64,000 bases of DNA from Saccharothrix syringae (GTDB taxonomy: Bacteria; Actinomycetota; Actinomycetes; Mycobacteriales; Pseudonocardiaceae). This document shows, in pieces, positions 17,255 to 25,498 of the stretch (its first letter is position 1; each line of letters begins with the position of its first letter). Position numbers and translations under genes: made by a program. The DNA is taken from positions 10,540,001-10,604,000 of the forward strand of contig NZ_CP034550.1 of NCBI RefSeq assembly GCF_009498035.1, written 5' to 3'. The notes below the pieces were generated by a model. The model saw nothing but the letters and a program-made list of their open reading frames with translations. It did no database searches and was not told the DNA's origin.

Positions 17255-18048
17255 CGGCCGACCTCCGCGACGAAGCCCGCGAGGTCGGCGGCGAAGCGCT
17301 CGGGCCGTTCCAGGAACGGCGCGTGCCCTGTCCGGTCGTAACGGCGCAATTCGGCTCCGGGGATGGTCGCCGCCGCGTGCTCACCGGCGGTCGGGTCGAC
17401 CACCCCGTCGGCGGTGCCGTGCACCACCAGTGTCGGCTTGTCGACGCCCTTGAGCACCACGGAGCCGTCCACATCACGTCGGAACAGCTCGCGGCGCACC
17501 CGCGGCGGCACGCGCAGGGCCGTGCCGAGCAGCCGCTGCACCACCTCGCCGGGCAGGTCGGGCGCCTGGTCGCGGCAGAACTCCGCGAGCGCGGGCACGG
17601 CCACCGCCGGGTCCTCGGACAGCGCGCCCGGCAGCGCCCGGCGCATCACCGGCCCGGTGGCGCCGCCCGGCCGGTCCGGGCCGATCTCGGTGATCGCGCC
17701 GACCAGCACCAGGCCGCTCACCCGCGCCGTGCCGCGCTCGCGCAGGTAGTCGGTGATCACCAGGCCGCCGTAGGACCAGCCGACCAGCACCGCGGGCCTG
17801 CCGACGTGGTCGAGCACGGCGTCGAGGTCGGCGGCCCAGCTCGCCGGGTCGCGGTAGCCGCCCGCGGGCACCTCGGAGTCGCCGTGGCCGCGCAGGTCGA
17901 GCGCGCAGGAGCGCAGCGACGGGTGCGGTGCCCACACCTCCCCGGACTGGGCCCAGCCGTGCACCAGCACCACCGCCGGCGCGTCGACCGGGCCGGACTC
18001 GCGGACCGAGAGCCGCACGCCCTCGGCGGTGACGAGAGATGTCTGCAC
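17251..18048 (-). CDS. Alpha/beta-hydrolase
   Basis: A roughly 265-aa alpha/beta-hydrolase fold protein. The oxyanion strand is [12 protein letters not shown], the nucleophile elbow is GWSYGG, the acid is probably in [12 protein letters not shown], and the catalytic His is in [17 protein letters not shown]. The substrate is unknown. It is first in the operon with mshA and YbjN, which it overlaps by GTGA. The start is uncertain: GTG at 18048 or TTG at 18060 are both plausible. Confidence 0.88.
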   Translation of the reverse strand: MQTSLVTAEGVRLSVRESGPVDAPAVVLVHGWAQSGEVWAPHPSLRSCALDLRGHGDSEVPAGGYRDPASWAADLDAVLDHVGRPAVLVGWSYGGLVITDYLRERGTARVSGLVLVGAITEIGPDRPGGATGPVMRRALPGALSEDPAVAVPALAEFCRDQAPDLPGEVVQRLLGTALRVPPRVRRELFRRDVDGSVVLKGVDKPTLVVHGTADGVVDPTAGEHAAATIPGAELRRYDRTGHAPFLERPERFAADLAGFVAEVGR

Positions 18049-18102
18049 GACCCTCGTCAACGCGCCGGTCGTCCCATCACTTCCCGTACCGGCGGGTTTC
18101 GG

Positions 18103-18140
18103 CCGTCCGCCCGGTCGCGCTGGGACGACCGGGCGGACGG
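18103..18140 (-). terminator. Hairpin terminator of the L,D-transpeptidase gene
   Basis: A perfect 14-bp stem (CCGTCCGCCCGGTC/GACCGGGCGGACGG) with a 10-nt loop, 16 bp past the L,D-transpeptidase stop. It separates that gene from the hydrolase-mshA operon. Confidence 0.8.
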
Positions 18141-18155
18141 TTCACCGCGACCGGC

Positions 18156-19301
18156 TCACAGGGCCGACATGCTCTGCCACTGGCCCCACGGGATCTGCCA
18201 GTCGTACCAGTCGTACTGCGCGGGCAGCGTGGTGATCGAGTTGGTCACCTCGACCGGGTCGCCGACCAGCGCGCTGTCGTAGTACGCCTTCGCGTCGGCC
18301 TCCAGCAGGTTCGCGCAGCCGTGCGAGGTGTTGTTCTTGCCGATGTTGCCCGCGTTGTCGTTGTTCTCGTGGATGAACTCGCCGTGGTTGGAGATCCGGA
18401 CCGCCCACTTCTTCAGCACGTTGGTGTAGCCGTAGCGCGGGTTGTCGAAACTGAACTGCTCGAACTTCTGCATCACCACGAACGTGCCGTTGGGGGTGGT
18501 CAGCTCCGGGTCGTCGTCCCGCCCGAAGGACGCCGGGTAGGTCGCCACGGTCTGCCCGTCGCGCTGCACCACGAGCTGGTGCGTCGGGTTGTCGATCTTC
18601 ACGACCTGGTTGCGGCCGATGGTGAAGTCGCTGGTCACGTCGGCCTTGCCGACCGCGCCGCCGCCGTAGGGCACGCCGTAGAGCTTGGCCTCGACGTGGA
18701 CCTGGGTGTTCGCGGGCCAGTACTGCTCCGGCCGGTAGTGCACCTCGCGGGAGTTCAGCCACGCCCAGCCGCCCTGCACGCCGGCCGAGTTGGTCACGGT
18801 CAGCGCCTTCTCCACGGTGGCCCGGTCGGCGACGTCGGCCTCGAACCGCACCATGATCGGGATGGCGACGCCCACGGTCTCGTTGTCGCCCGGGAACAGC
18901 GTGGCGCGCACCTGGCTGGCCGGGGTGAGCGTGGTGAACGAGCCCTTGAGCTCGACCGGCTTGCCGTCGGTGCCGGTGGCGCGGCCCGTGTAGGTGTAGG
19001 TCTTGCCGAAGCCCAGGGGCTCGCTGCTCGACCAGGACTTCCGGTCGTCGGCGAGCTTGCCCGCGACCGCCTGGCCCTCGGGGTTGGTCAGCGCGACCTC
19101 GTCGATGGTGCCCTCGGTCACGGTGACCTGCACCGGCGCGGTCACCGACGCGTCGGTCGCGCCGTCGGCGGGCGTGGTGGTGAACTTCGCCACCGGCGGG
19201 TTGTCACCGCCGATCGGCTTGGGCGTGCCCTGCTCGACGTTCGCGCCACAGCCCGCCAGCAGGGCCAGCGCGGCCAGCAGGGCGACCAATCTCCTGTGCA
19301 C
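18156..19301 (-). CDS. L,D-transpeptidase lipoprotein (LprQ/Ldt type)
   Basis: A 381-aa exported enzyme that forms 3-3 peptidoglycan cross-links. Signal peptide with lipobox LAGC (Cys18). Two Ig-like domains (about residues 40-240) include PADGATDASVTAPVQVTV and FPGDNETVGVAIPIMVRF. The YkuD catalytic domain (about 245-365) has HGEFIHEN and the active-site motif NTSHGCANL with Cys near residue 328. The C-terminal extension YDWYDWQIPWGQW is typical of actinobacterial Ldts. The GTG at 19301 has AGGAGG 5 nt before it. It is syntenic with Rv0483 (lprQ), and murB lies nearby. Confidence 0.94.
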   Translation of the reverse strand: MHRRLVALLAALALLAGCGANVEQGTPKPIGGDNPPVAKFTTTPADGATDASVTAPVQVTVTEGTIDEVALTNPEGQAVAGKLADDRKSWSSSEPLGFGKTYTYTGRATGTDGKPVELKGSFTTLTPASQVRATLFPGDNETVGVAIPIMVRFEADVADRATVEKALTVTNSAGVQGGWAWLNSREVHYRPEQYWPANTQVHVEAKLYGVPYGGGAVGKADVTSDFTIGRNQVVKIDNPTHQLVVQRDGQTVATYPASFGRDDDPELTTPNGTFVVMQKFEQFSFDNPRYGYTNVLKKWAVRISNHGEFIHENNDNAGNIGKNNTSHGCANLLEADAKAYYDSALVGDPVEVTNSITTLPAQYDWYDWQIPWGQWQSMSAL

Positions 19302-19378
19302 AAGGACCTCCTGGTCGAAGGACGCCCGACGCGGCTTCAGGTGCTGGTGAGCTGCCTCACACACCTAGGATCGCCTGC

Positions 19379-20110
19379 GTGAACCGTCCTATCGCAGTCG
19401 TGACCGGAGCCAGCGCGGGCATCGGTGAGGCCACCGCCCGCCGGCTCGCCGCCGAAGGGTTCCACGTGGTGCTGGGTGCCCGGCGGCTTGACCTCCTCAA
19501 CACTATCGCGGACGAGATCGGTGGCACGGCGCTGGAACTGGACGTGACCTCCGCCGCGTCCGTGGAGGCGTTCCTGGCCGAGGTGCCCGCGGCGCGCGTG
19601 CTGGTCAACAACGCGGGCGGCGCGCGCGGCCTGGCCACCGTGGCCGAGGCGGACGAGGCGCACTGGCGGTGGATGTGGGAGACCAACGTCCTGGGCACGC
19701 TGCGGATCACCAAGGGCCTGCTGCCCCGGCTGATCGAGTCCGGGGACGGCCACGTGGTCACCGTCACGTCGGTCGCGGCCTTCGAGGCGTACGACAACGG
19801 CTCCGGCTACACCTCGGCCAAGCACGCCCAGTCGGCGCTGCACCGGACGCTGCGCGGCGAGCTGCTCGGGCAGCCCGTGCGGGTCACCGAGGTGCTGCCC
19901 GGCATGGTGGAGACCGACTTCTCGGTCAACCGCTTCGACGGCGACACCGAGCGGGCGGCCTCGGTCTACCAGGGCCTGACCCCGCTGACCGCGGCCGACG
20001 TGGCGGACGTGATCGCGTTCGCGGTCACCCGGCCGTCCCACGTCAACCTGGACCAGATCGTGCTCAAGCCCCGCGCGCAGGCGTCGGCGTCCCGCGTGCA
20101 CCGGGGGTGA
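19379..20110 (+). CDS. Short-chain dehydrogenase/reductase (YdfG-like)
   Basis: A 243-aa classical SDR. The NAD(P) motif is TGASAGIGEA (residues 9-18), with NNAG near residue 80, catalytic Tyr144 and Lys148 in YTSAKHA, and PGMVETDF. It resembles NADP-dependent serine/3-hydroxy acid dehydrogenases, but the real substrate is unknown. It is divergent from the L,D-transpeptidase gene, in the same arrangement as Rv0484c/Rv0483. Its 3' end overlaps the convergent trypsin-like gene by 47 bp. Confidence 0.92.
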   Translation: MNRPIAVVTGASAGIGEATARRLAAEGFHVVLGARRLDLLNTIADEIGGTALELDVTSAASVEAFLAEVPAARVLVNNAGGARGLATVAEADEAHWRWMWETNVLGTLRITKGLLPRLIESGDGHVVTVTSVAAFEAYDNGSGYTSAKHAQSALHRTLRGELLGQPVRVTEVLPGMVETDFSVNRFDGDTERAASVYQGLTPLTAADVADVIAFAVTRPSHVNLDQIVLKPRAQASASRVHRG

Positions 20111-21059
20111 GCAGGTCCACGTCGAGCTGGTCCAGCACCGGCGCGATGGGGTTGGCGAACCCGCGGCACCGGCTGCCGCCCAGGTAGAGGCCGACCACGC
20201 GGTTGGCGTCGTCGAGCAGGACGGCGCCGGAGTCGCCGTGGTCGGCGAACCGGGGCGTCTCGATGCGGATCTGGTCGTGCAGCGTGCGCACGCCCAGGCC
20301 GACGCCGAAGTCCAGCGTGATCGCCGCGTCCGTGGACGCCACCACGCCCTCGGTGACGGCCGTGGTGCGCCCGCGCTTGCGCACCCGCTGGCCGACCGCC
20401 GCCGCGGCGTGCCCGAGCACCGGGCCGAGCCCCACCACCTCGGCCCGGTGGCGCGGCGTGGTGAGCATGATCGCGGCGGCGTCCACCCGGGACGACAGCG
20501 CGGCCCGCGCGAGCGCGCCGACCCGGTCGTGCACGGGGTGGCCGCCGTCCACCCGGGACGGGTGGACCATCGGGTCGCCGACCGCCCACGCGTCGTCCAC
20601 GCAGGCCACGTGGAAGGCGGTCAGGCCCATCACCAGGCGCCGGCGGCGGGGCGTGACCAGCGCGCCGAGCGTGCCCGCGACCACGTAGTCGTCGGCCTCG
20701 GCCACGTCCGGCGGCACGAACCGGATCGCCCGGCTCGGCCCGATCCCGATGCCGCCCCGCATCTGGTCGTGCCGCTCCGCGCCGCCCACGCCCTCCGGCG
20801 AGGCGATGGTGTGGTGGGGCGAGAACGAGTCCTCCACCACGTCCGTGGGCACGCCCAGCACGTCCGGCGGGATGGCGAACTGGGCGGCCGGGCCCTTGCG
20901 CCGCACGAACACCACGATCGCCAGCCGGCCCGTGCGGTGGCCACCGGTGGTCTTCTCACCGAGGTCGACGCCCACCACGCCGGGACGGCTCAGGAAGTCG
21001 TCCTCGACCAGCTTCTTGATGGGCCTGACAGCCGTGCGCTCGTCATCCGGGTGGGGCAT
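20064..21059 (-). CDS. Chymotrypsin-fold (trypsin-like) peptidase domain protein
   Basis: A 331-aa protein without a signal peptide, so probably cytoplasmic. The nucleophile motif HGDSGAVLLDD near residue 285 is the S1-type GDSG. LTAFHVACVDD may hold the catalytic His, and DAAAIML the Asp. The N-terminal part (LSRPGVVGVDLGEKTTGG, LAIVVFVRRKGP) resembles proteins of the Nal1-like or trypsin-like peptidase group. The target is unknown. The ATG at 21059 has GGAGG 5 nt upstream. The 3' end overlaps the SDR gene. Confidence 0.75.
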   Translation of the reverse strand: MPHPDDERTAVRPIKKLVEDDFLSRPGVVGVDLGEKTTGGHRTGRLAIVVFVRRKGPAAQFAIPPDVLGVPTDVVEDSFSPHHTIASPEGVGGAERHDQMRGGIGIGPSRAIRFVPPDVAEADDYVVAGTLGALVTPRRRRLVMGLTAFHVACVDDAWAVGDPMVHPSRVDGGHPVHDRVGALARAALSSRVDAAAIMLTTPRHRAEVVGLGPVLGHAAAAVGQRVRKRGRTTAVTEGVVASTDAAITLDFGVGLGVRTLHDQIRIETPRFADHGDSGAVLLDDANRVVGLYLGGSRCRGFANPIAPVLDQLDVDLLTPGARGTPTPARGA

Positions 21060-21240
21060 GACGACCTCCAACGAGTACCCCTGACCTCCATGAAACGCGC
21101 GGAGTGAGTATTCGTCACACGCAGTCACCCGTTCGGCCGGTCAGCCGTTCGACGTGCGGGCGGGATCGGCGGTCACCGTCCCGGTGGACCGGGCGCCGCC
21201 ACTGGGCCGAACCACCGCGCCGGGCCGCCCGGCTCCCGCC

Positions 21241-22332
21241 TCACCCCAGGTCGCAGCCCACCAGCACCGGTTCGGGCCGCAGCTCCACCCCGAACGCCGC
21301 CCGCACCCCGTCGCGCACCTCGCGCGCCAGCTCCAGCAGGTCCTCGGTCGACGCGCCGCCGCGGTTGGTCAGGGCCAGGGTGTGCTTGCCGGACAGCGCC
21401 ACCCGGCCGCCCGGCCCCCGGTGGCCCCGGGTGAAGCCGGCGCGCTCGATCAGCCAGGCCGCGGACAGCTTCGCGTGCCCCTCGCCCGCCGGGTAGGTGG
21501 GCACCTCGACGTGGCGGCCCAGGCGCTCGGCGATGCGGATCAGCACACCGGCCAGGGTGGACTCGTCCAGCAGCGGGTTGGTGAAGAACGAGCCCGCGCT
21601 CCACGTGTCGTGGTCGGTCGGGTCCAGCACCATGCCCTTGCCGCGCCGCAGGTCCAGCACCGCCTTGCGGGCCGCGTCCGCGGGCACCCGCTCGCCCTGC
21701 GCCACGCCCAGCACGCGCGCCAGCTCGGCGTACCGGATCGGCGCGGACTGGCCGCCCGCGGTCAGCGCGAACCGCGCCCGCAGCACGACCGCGTGGTCGG
21801 TGCCCTTGAGCACGCTGGTCCGGTAGGCCAGGCCCAGCGCCTCGGCGGGCACCTGGTGCACCCGGCCGGTGCGGCGGTCCAGCAGGTCGACCGAGGTCAG
21901 CACCTGCGCGACCTCCACGCCGTAGGCGCCGACGTTCTGCACCGGGGTCGCGCCGACCAGGCCGGGGATGCCCGACAGGCACTCCAGCCCGCCCAGGCCC
22001 TGCGCCACGGCCTCGGCCACCACGGAGTCCCAGTCCTCGCCCGCCTCGACGGTGAGCTGCACCAGCCCGTCGCCCAGCGGGTCGAGCCGGCGGCCGGACG
22101 TGCCGACCTGCACCGCGGTGCCCTCGAACCCGGCGTCGCCGACGACCAGGTTGGACCCGCCGCCGAGCAGCAGCACCGGTTCGCCGGACGCGTCCAGGTC
22201 GCGCACGGCCTCGACGAGCTCCGCGGCGGTGGTGGCGCGCGTGAACCGCGCGGCCGGGCCGCCGAGGCGCAGCGTGGTGCACTCGGCGAGCCGCACCCGG
22301 GCAGTGGACGACGGGGGGGTCACGGCCGTCAA
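21241..22332 (-). CDS. murB: UDP-N-acetylmuramate dehydrogenase
   Basis: A 363-aa flavoenzyme that reduces UDP-GlcNAc-enolpyruvate to UDP-MurNAc in peptidoglycan synthesis. The FAD domain has TTLRLGGPAARF, LLLGGGSNLVV and IPGLVGATPVQNVGAYG. The catalytic Ser/Asn region is WSAGSFFTNPLL and the C-terminus has LALTNRGGASTEDLL. The TTG at 22332 is chosen because GGAGG lies 6 nt upstream. A GTG at 22323 is the alternative. Its start is only about 16 bp from the divergent DUF2505 start, so each promoter must reach into the other gene. Confidence 0.95.
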   Translation of the reverse strand: MTAVTPPSSTARVRLAECTTLRLGGPAARFTRATTAAELVEAVRDLDASGEPVLLLGGGSNLVVGDAGFEGTAVQVGTSGRRLDPLGDGLVQLTVEAGEDWDSVVAEAVAQGLGGLECLSGIPGLVGATPVQNVGAYGVEVAQVLTSVDLLDRRTGRVHQVPAEALGLAYRTSVLKGTDHAVVLRARFALTAGGQSAPIRYAELARVLGVAQGERVPADAARKAVLDLRRGKGMVLDPTDHDTWSAGSFFTNPLLDESTLAGVLIRIAERLGRHVEVPTYPAGEGHAKLSAAWLIERAGFTRGHRGPGGRVALSGKHTLALTNRGGASTEDLLELAREVRDGVRAAFGVELRPEPVLVGCDLG

Positions 22333-22348
22333 CGGTAGCCTCCGCGAC

Positions 22349-22843
22349 ATGGCACGCCGCATCGAGCACCGAACCGCGTCCCGCCGGCCCGCGCGGGACG
22401 TGTACGCAGCGCTGGTCGACGAGGGCCACCTGCGCGACCGCCTGGCCGTCCTGGGCGGCAAGGACGCCGAGCTGGTGACCTTCACCACCACCGGGCAGAG
22501 CACCACCTACCAGCTCAGGCAGGGCGTGGAGGCGGAGCACCTGCCCTCGTTCGCGCGCGGGCTGCTCGGCGGCGACCTGGTGATCACGCGCACCGAGACG
22601 TGGACCGAGGCGGGCCTCACCGGGACCATCGAGGGCGTGCTGAGCGGTGTGCCGGGGCGCATCGAGGGCACCGTCACGCTGGCCGACACCGCGGGCGGCA
22701 GCGAGCTGCACCTGCTGGGCCAGGTCAAGGTCGGCATCCCGCTGGTCGGCGGCAAGGTCGAGGCGCTGGTCGGCGAGCAGGTCGCCAAGTTGCTCGACAA
22801 GGAAACCGAGTTCACCTCCGAATGGCTCGAACGCCGCGCCTAG
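22349..22843 (+). CDS. DUF2505 (SRPBCC/START-like) protein
   Basis: A 164-aa protein of the SRPBCC ligand-binding superfamily, recognisable by IEHRTASRRPARDVYAALVDEGHL at the start, the central beta strands (VEGTVTLADT-type), and the long C-terminal helix VGGKVEALVGEQVAKLLDKETEF. Family members bind hydrophobic ligands, but the ligand here is unknown. It is divergent from murB, as in mycobacteria (Rv0481c). The downstream methyltransferase ATG lies inside its last codons. Confidence 0.88.
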   Translation: MARRIEHRTASRRPARDVYAALVDEGHLRDRLAVLGGKDAELVTFTTTGQSTTYQLRQGVEAEHLPSFARGLLGGDLVITRTETWTEAGLTGTIEGVLSGVPGRIEGTVTLADTAGGSELHLLGQVKVGIPLVGGKVEALVGEQVAKLLDKETEFTSEWLERRA

Positions 22844-23625
22844 CCGCGGGCCGGGCGCGCGCGCTCGGCCTGCCCACGAGGGGCACGACCAACCCGAACC
22901 GCCTGCGCCGGGTCGACCGGTGGGTGGCGCACGCGCACCGCGACCTGCTCGCCGCGGGCGAGCCGCTGGTGGTGGACCTCGGGTACGGGTCGTCCCCGGT
23001 CACCACCGTCGAGCTGGCCGCCCGGCTGCGCGCGGTCAACCCGCGCGTGCGCGTGCTCGGCCTGGAGCTCGACCCGGAGCGGGTCGAGGCGGGCAGGGCC
23101 GTCGCCGACCCGCCGGGGCTGGACTTCCGGCGCGGCGGGTTCGAGCTGGCGGGCGCCCGGCCCGTGCTGCTGCGCGCGTTCAACGTGCTGCGGCAGTACA
23201 CCGAGGAGCAGGCCGCCGAGGCGTGGACCACCATGGTCGGCCGGCTGGCGCCCGGCGGCGTGCTGGTCGAGGGCACCTGCGACGAGGTCGGCCGCCGGTG
23301 CTGCTGGGTGTCGCTGACCGCCGAGGGGCCGCGGACGTTCACGCTGTCCTGCCTGCCCGCCGACCTGGACACCCCGGGCGACCTGGCCGAGCGGCTGCCC
23401 AAGGCGCTGATCCACCACAACGTGCCCGGCGAGAAGGTCCACGCGCTGCTGGCCGAGCTGGACGCGTGCTGGGCGACCGCCGCGCCCTACGCCCCGTACG
23501 GGCCGCGCGCCCGCTGGGTGGAGTCGGTGCGGCTGCTGGCCGGGCGCGGGTGGCCGGTGCTCGACGACCGGAAGCGGTGGCGGTTGGGCGAGATCACGGT
23601 GCCCTGGGAGGTCGTGGGTCCCTAG
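22822..23625 (+). CDS. Class I SAM-dependent methyltransferase-like protein
   Basis: A 267-aa protein with a Rossmann SAM fold. Motif I is VVDLGYGSSPVTTVEL, with LGLELDPERVE holding the acidic ribose-binding residue and FNVLRQY as a later strand. Family assignment beyond this is uncertain. The ATG at 22822 overlaps the end of the DUF2505 gene by 22 bp, so the two are likely cotranscribed and coupled. Substrate unknown. Confidence 0.78.
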   Translation: MARTPRLAAGRARALGLPTRGTTNPNRLRRVDRWVAHAHRDLLAAGEPLVVDLGYGSSPVTTVELAARLRAVNPRVRVLGLELDPERVEAGRAVADPPGLDFRRGGFELAGARPVLLRAFNVLRQYTEEQAAEAWTTMVGRLAPGGVLVEGTCDEVGRRCCWVSLTAEGPRTFTLSCLPADLDTPGDLAERLPKALIHHNVPGEKVHALLAELDACWATAAPYAPYGPRARWVESVRLLAGRGWPVLDDRKRWRLGEITVPWEVVGP

Positions 23626-23635
23626 GGTGTGACGA

Positions 23636-24373
23636 GTGGAACACGCCGATTTCGTCACCCACTTCAGGACCCAGGTCGACGCCCTGCACGCCGCCGCGGC
23701 GGCCGCCGGCCCGGACGCGCCCGTGCCCACCTGTCCGGGGTGGACGGTCAAGGACCTGGTGGACCACGTGGGGCGCGTGCACTCGTGGGTGCTCAACGCC
23801 CTGGACACGCCCCCGGACGACGCCACGCCGCGCCCCGACGAGCGGCCCGGTGCCTGGGAGGACCTGCTGCCCTGGTGGCTGACCAGGGCGCGTGAGCTGG
23901 CCGACGCGCTGGCCGGCACCACGTCGAACACGCCCGCGTGGACGTTCTCGCCGACCGAGCGCACCTACGGCTTCTGGGCCCGCAGGCAGGCGCACGAGAC
24001 GGCGATCCACCGGCTGGACGCCGAGCACGCGCTGCACGGCGACGAGGTGCCGTCGCTGCTGTTCGACACCGACCTCGCCGCCGACGGCGTGGACGAGTTC
24101 CTGACGCTGATGCTGCCGCGGCAGTTGAGCCGCCGGCCGGTCGCGCGCGAGGGCCGGCTGGTGTTCCACGCCGCCGACGCGGGCCGCGCCTGGGAGCTGC
24201 GGCTCACGCCGGGGCAGCCGGCGGGGGTCGGGCCGATCCAGGACGCGGCGACCGACGCGGACGCCACCGTCGCGGGCACCGCGGACGCGCTGTACCGGGC
24301 GGTGTGGGCCCGGCCGAGCGGCGCCATCACGTCGGGTGACAGGTCGCTGCTGGACGGGCTGCCGCGACCGTAG
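23636..24373 (+). CDS. Maleylpyruvate isomerase-family (mycothiol-dependent, DinB-like) protein
   Basis: A 245-aa four-helix DinB/MDMPI fold protein. PVPTCPGWTVKDLVDHVGRVHSWV (residues 30-53) carries the first metal-binding His, and the paired motif is RRQAHETAIHRLDAE near residue 115. Several relatives use mycothiol as cofactor, which fits a mycothiol producer (mshA is in this window). The actual reaction is unknown. GTG start 10 bp after the methyltransferase gene. Confidence 0.85.
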   Translation: MEHADFVTHFRTQVDALHAAAAAAGPDAPVPTCPGWTVKDLVDHVGRVHSWVLNALDTPPDDATPRPDERPGAWEDLLPWWLTRARELADALAGTTSNTPAWTFSPTERTYGFWARRQAHETAIHRLDAEHALHGDEVPSLLFDTDLAADGVDEFLTLMLPRQLSRRPVAREGRLVFHAADAGRAWELRLTPGQPAGVGPIQDAATDADATVAGTADALYRAVWARPSGAITSGDRSLLDGLPRP

Positions 24374-24385
24374 ATACTTCCGGGC

Positions 24386-25264
24386 GTGCCCTTGCCTGAG
24401 CGACGCTACGTGATCACCTTCGGCTGCCCGGACCGCACCGGCATCGTGGCCGGGATCTCCTCGTTCCTGGCCGAGCACGGCGGCTGGATCGTGGAGGCGG
24501 CCTACCACACCGACCCGGCCACGAACTGGTTCTTCACCCGCCAGGAGGTGCGGGCGGACTCGCTGCCGTTCGACGCGGACGGGCTGCGGGCCCGGTTCGC
24601 GGAGGTGGCCCGCGAGCTGGGCGCGCTGCCCGGCTCGTGGCGGGTCACCGACACCGGCGAGCGGCGGCGCGTGGTGATCCTGGTGTCCAAGGAGGGGCAC
24701 TGCCTCTACGACCTGCTGGGCCGGGTGGCCTCGCGGGAGCTGGACGTGGACGTGGCGGCCGTGGTCGGCAACCACGCCGACCTGGCCGGGATCACCCGGG
24801 CGCACGGCATCCCGTTCCACCACGTGCCGTTCCCGGCCAACGACCCGGAGGGCAAGCAGGCGGCGTTCGCCCAGCTCCGGCAGCTGGTGGACGCGCACCA
24901 GCCGCACGCGGTGGTGCTGGCGCGGTTCATGCAGATCCTGCCCGCCGAGCTGTGCGCGGACTGGGCGGGCCGGGCGCTGAACATCCACCACAGCTTCCTG
25001 CCGTCCTTCATCGGCGCCCGCCCCTACCACCAGGCCCACGGCCGGGGCGTCAAGCTGGTCGGCGCGACCTGCCACTACGTGACCGCCGACCTGGACCAGG
25101 GCCCGATCGTCGAGCAGGACGTGATCCGCGTGGACCACACCGACTCGATCCCCGACATGGTCCGCAAGGGCCGCGACATCGAGAAGGTCGTCCTGGCCCG
25201 CGGCCTCCGCTGGCACCTGGAGGACCGCGTCCTGGTCCACGGCAACCGCACCGTCATCTTCTGA
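24386..25264 (+). CDS. purU: Formyltetrahydrofolate deformylase
   Basis: A 292-aa enzyme that hydrolyses 10-formyl-THF to formate and THF, balancing one-carbon pools. An N-terminal ACT domain (residues 6-85, ITFGCPDRTGIVAGISSFLAEHG) is followed by a formyltransferase domain with FHHVPF, MQILP and the catalytic region ALNIHHSFLPSF near residue 195, then GATCHYVTADLDQGPI. Length is normal. GTG start 12 bp after the previous gene. The longest 22-bp repeat array begins 8 bp after its stop. Confidence 0.95.
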   Translation: MPLPERRYVITFGCPDRTGIVAGISSFLAEHGGWIVEAAYHTDPATNWFFTRQEVRADSLPFDADGLRARFAEVARELGALPGSWRVTDTGERRRVVILVSKEGHCLYDLLGRVASRELDVDVAAVVGNHADLAGITRAHGIPFHHVPFPANDPEGKQAAFAQLRQLVDAHQPHAVVLARFMQILPAELCADWAGRALNIHHSFLPSFIGARPYHQAHGRGVKLVGATCHYVTADLDQGPIVEQDVIRVDHTDSIPDMVRKGRDIEKVVLARGLRWHLEDRVLVHGNRTVIF

Positions 25265-25271
25265 CCCCGCG

Positions 25272-25469
25272 CGAGTCCTCCACCCCGACACCGCGAGTCC
25301 TCCACCCCGACACCACGTGTCCTCCACCCCGACACCGCGAGTCGAACACCCGGGACCGTCGTGTCGAACCTCCGGCACCCCCGAACTCCACACCCGACCC
25401 CGGCGTGTCCTGCGCTCAGGCCGCGCGAGTCATGCGCCCGGCACCCCCGAGTTCCGCATTCGGGCCCTC
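25272..25469 (+). repeat. 22-bp repeat array C, 9 units
   Basis: The longest array: nine contiguous 22-bp units starting every 22 bp from 25272 to 25448 without spacers. Cores in order are CTCC, CTCC, CTCC, GAAC, GAAC, CCAC, CTGC, ATGC and CCGC. Neighbouring units share a core, so the array looks built by local duplication and divergence. It separates the purU stop from the LOG-family start. Period 22 excludes a coding role. Confidence 0.93.
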
Positions 25470-25498
25470 CGCGCGCGACCGGCACGTAGGCTGCGCCG

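Noticed and set aside
25272..25469. CRISPR array
   Set aside because: Units are contiguous 22-mers without unique spacers, vary at internal positions, and there are no cas genes.
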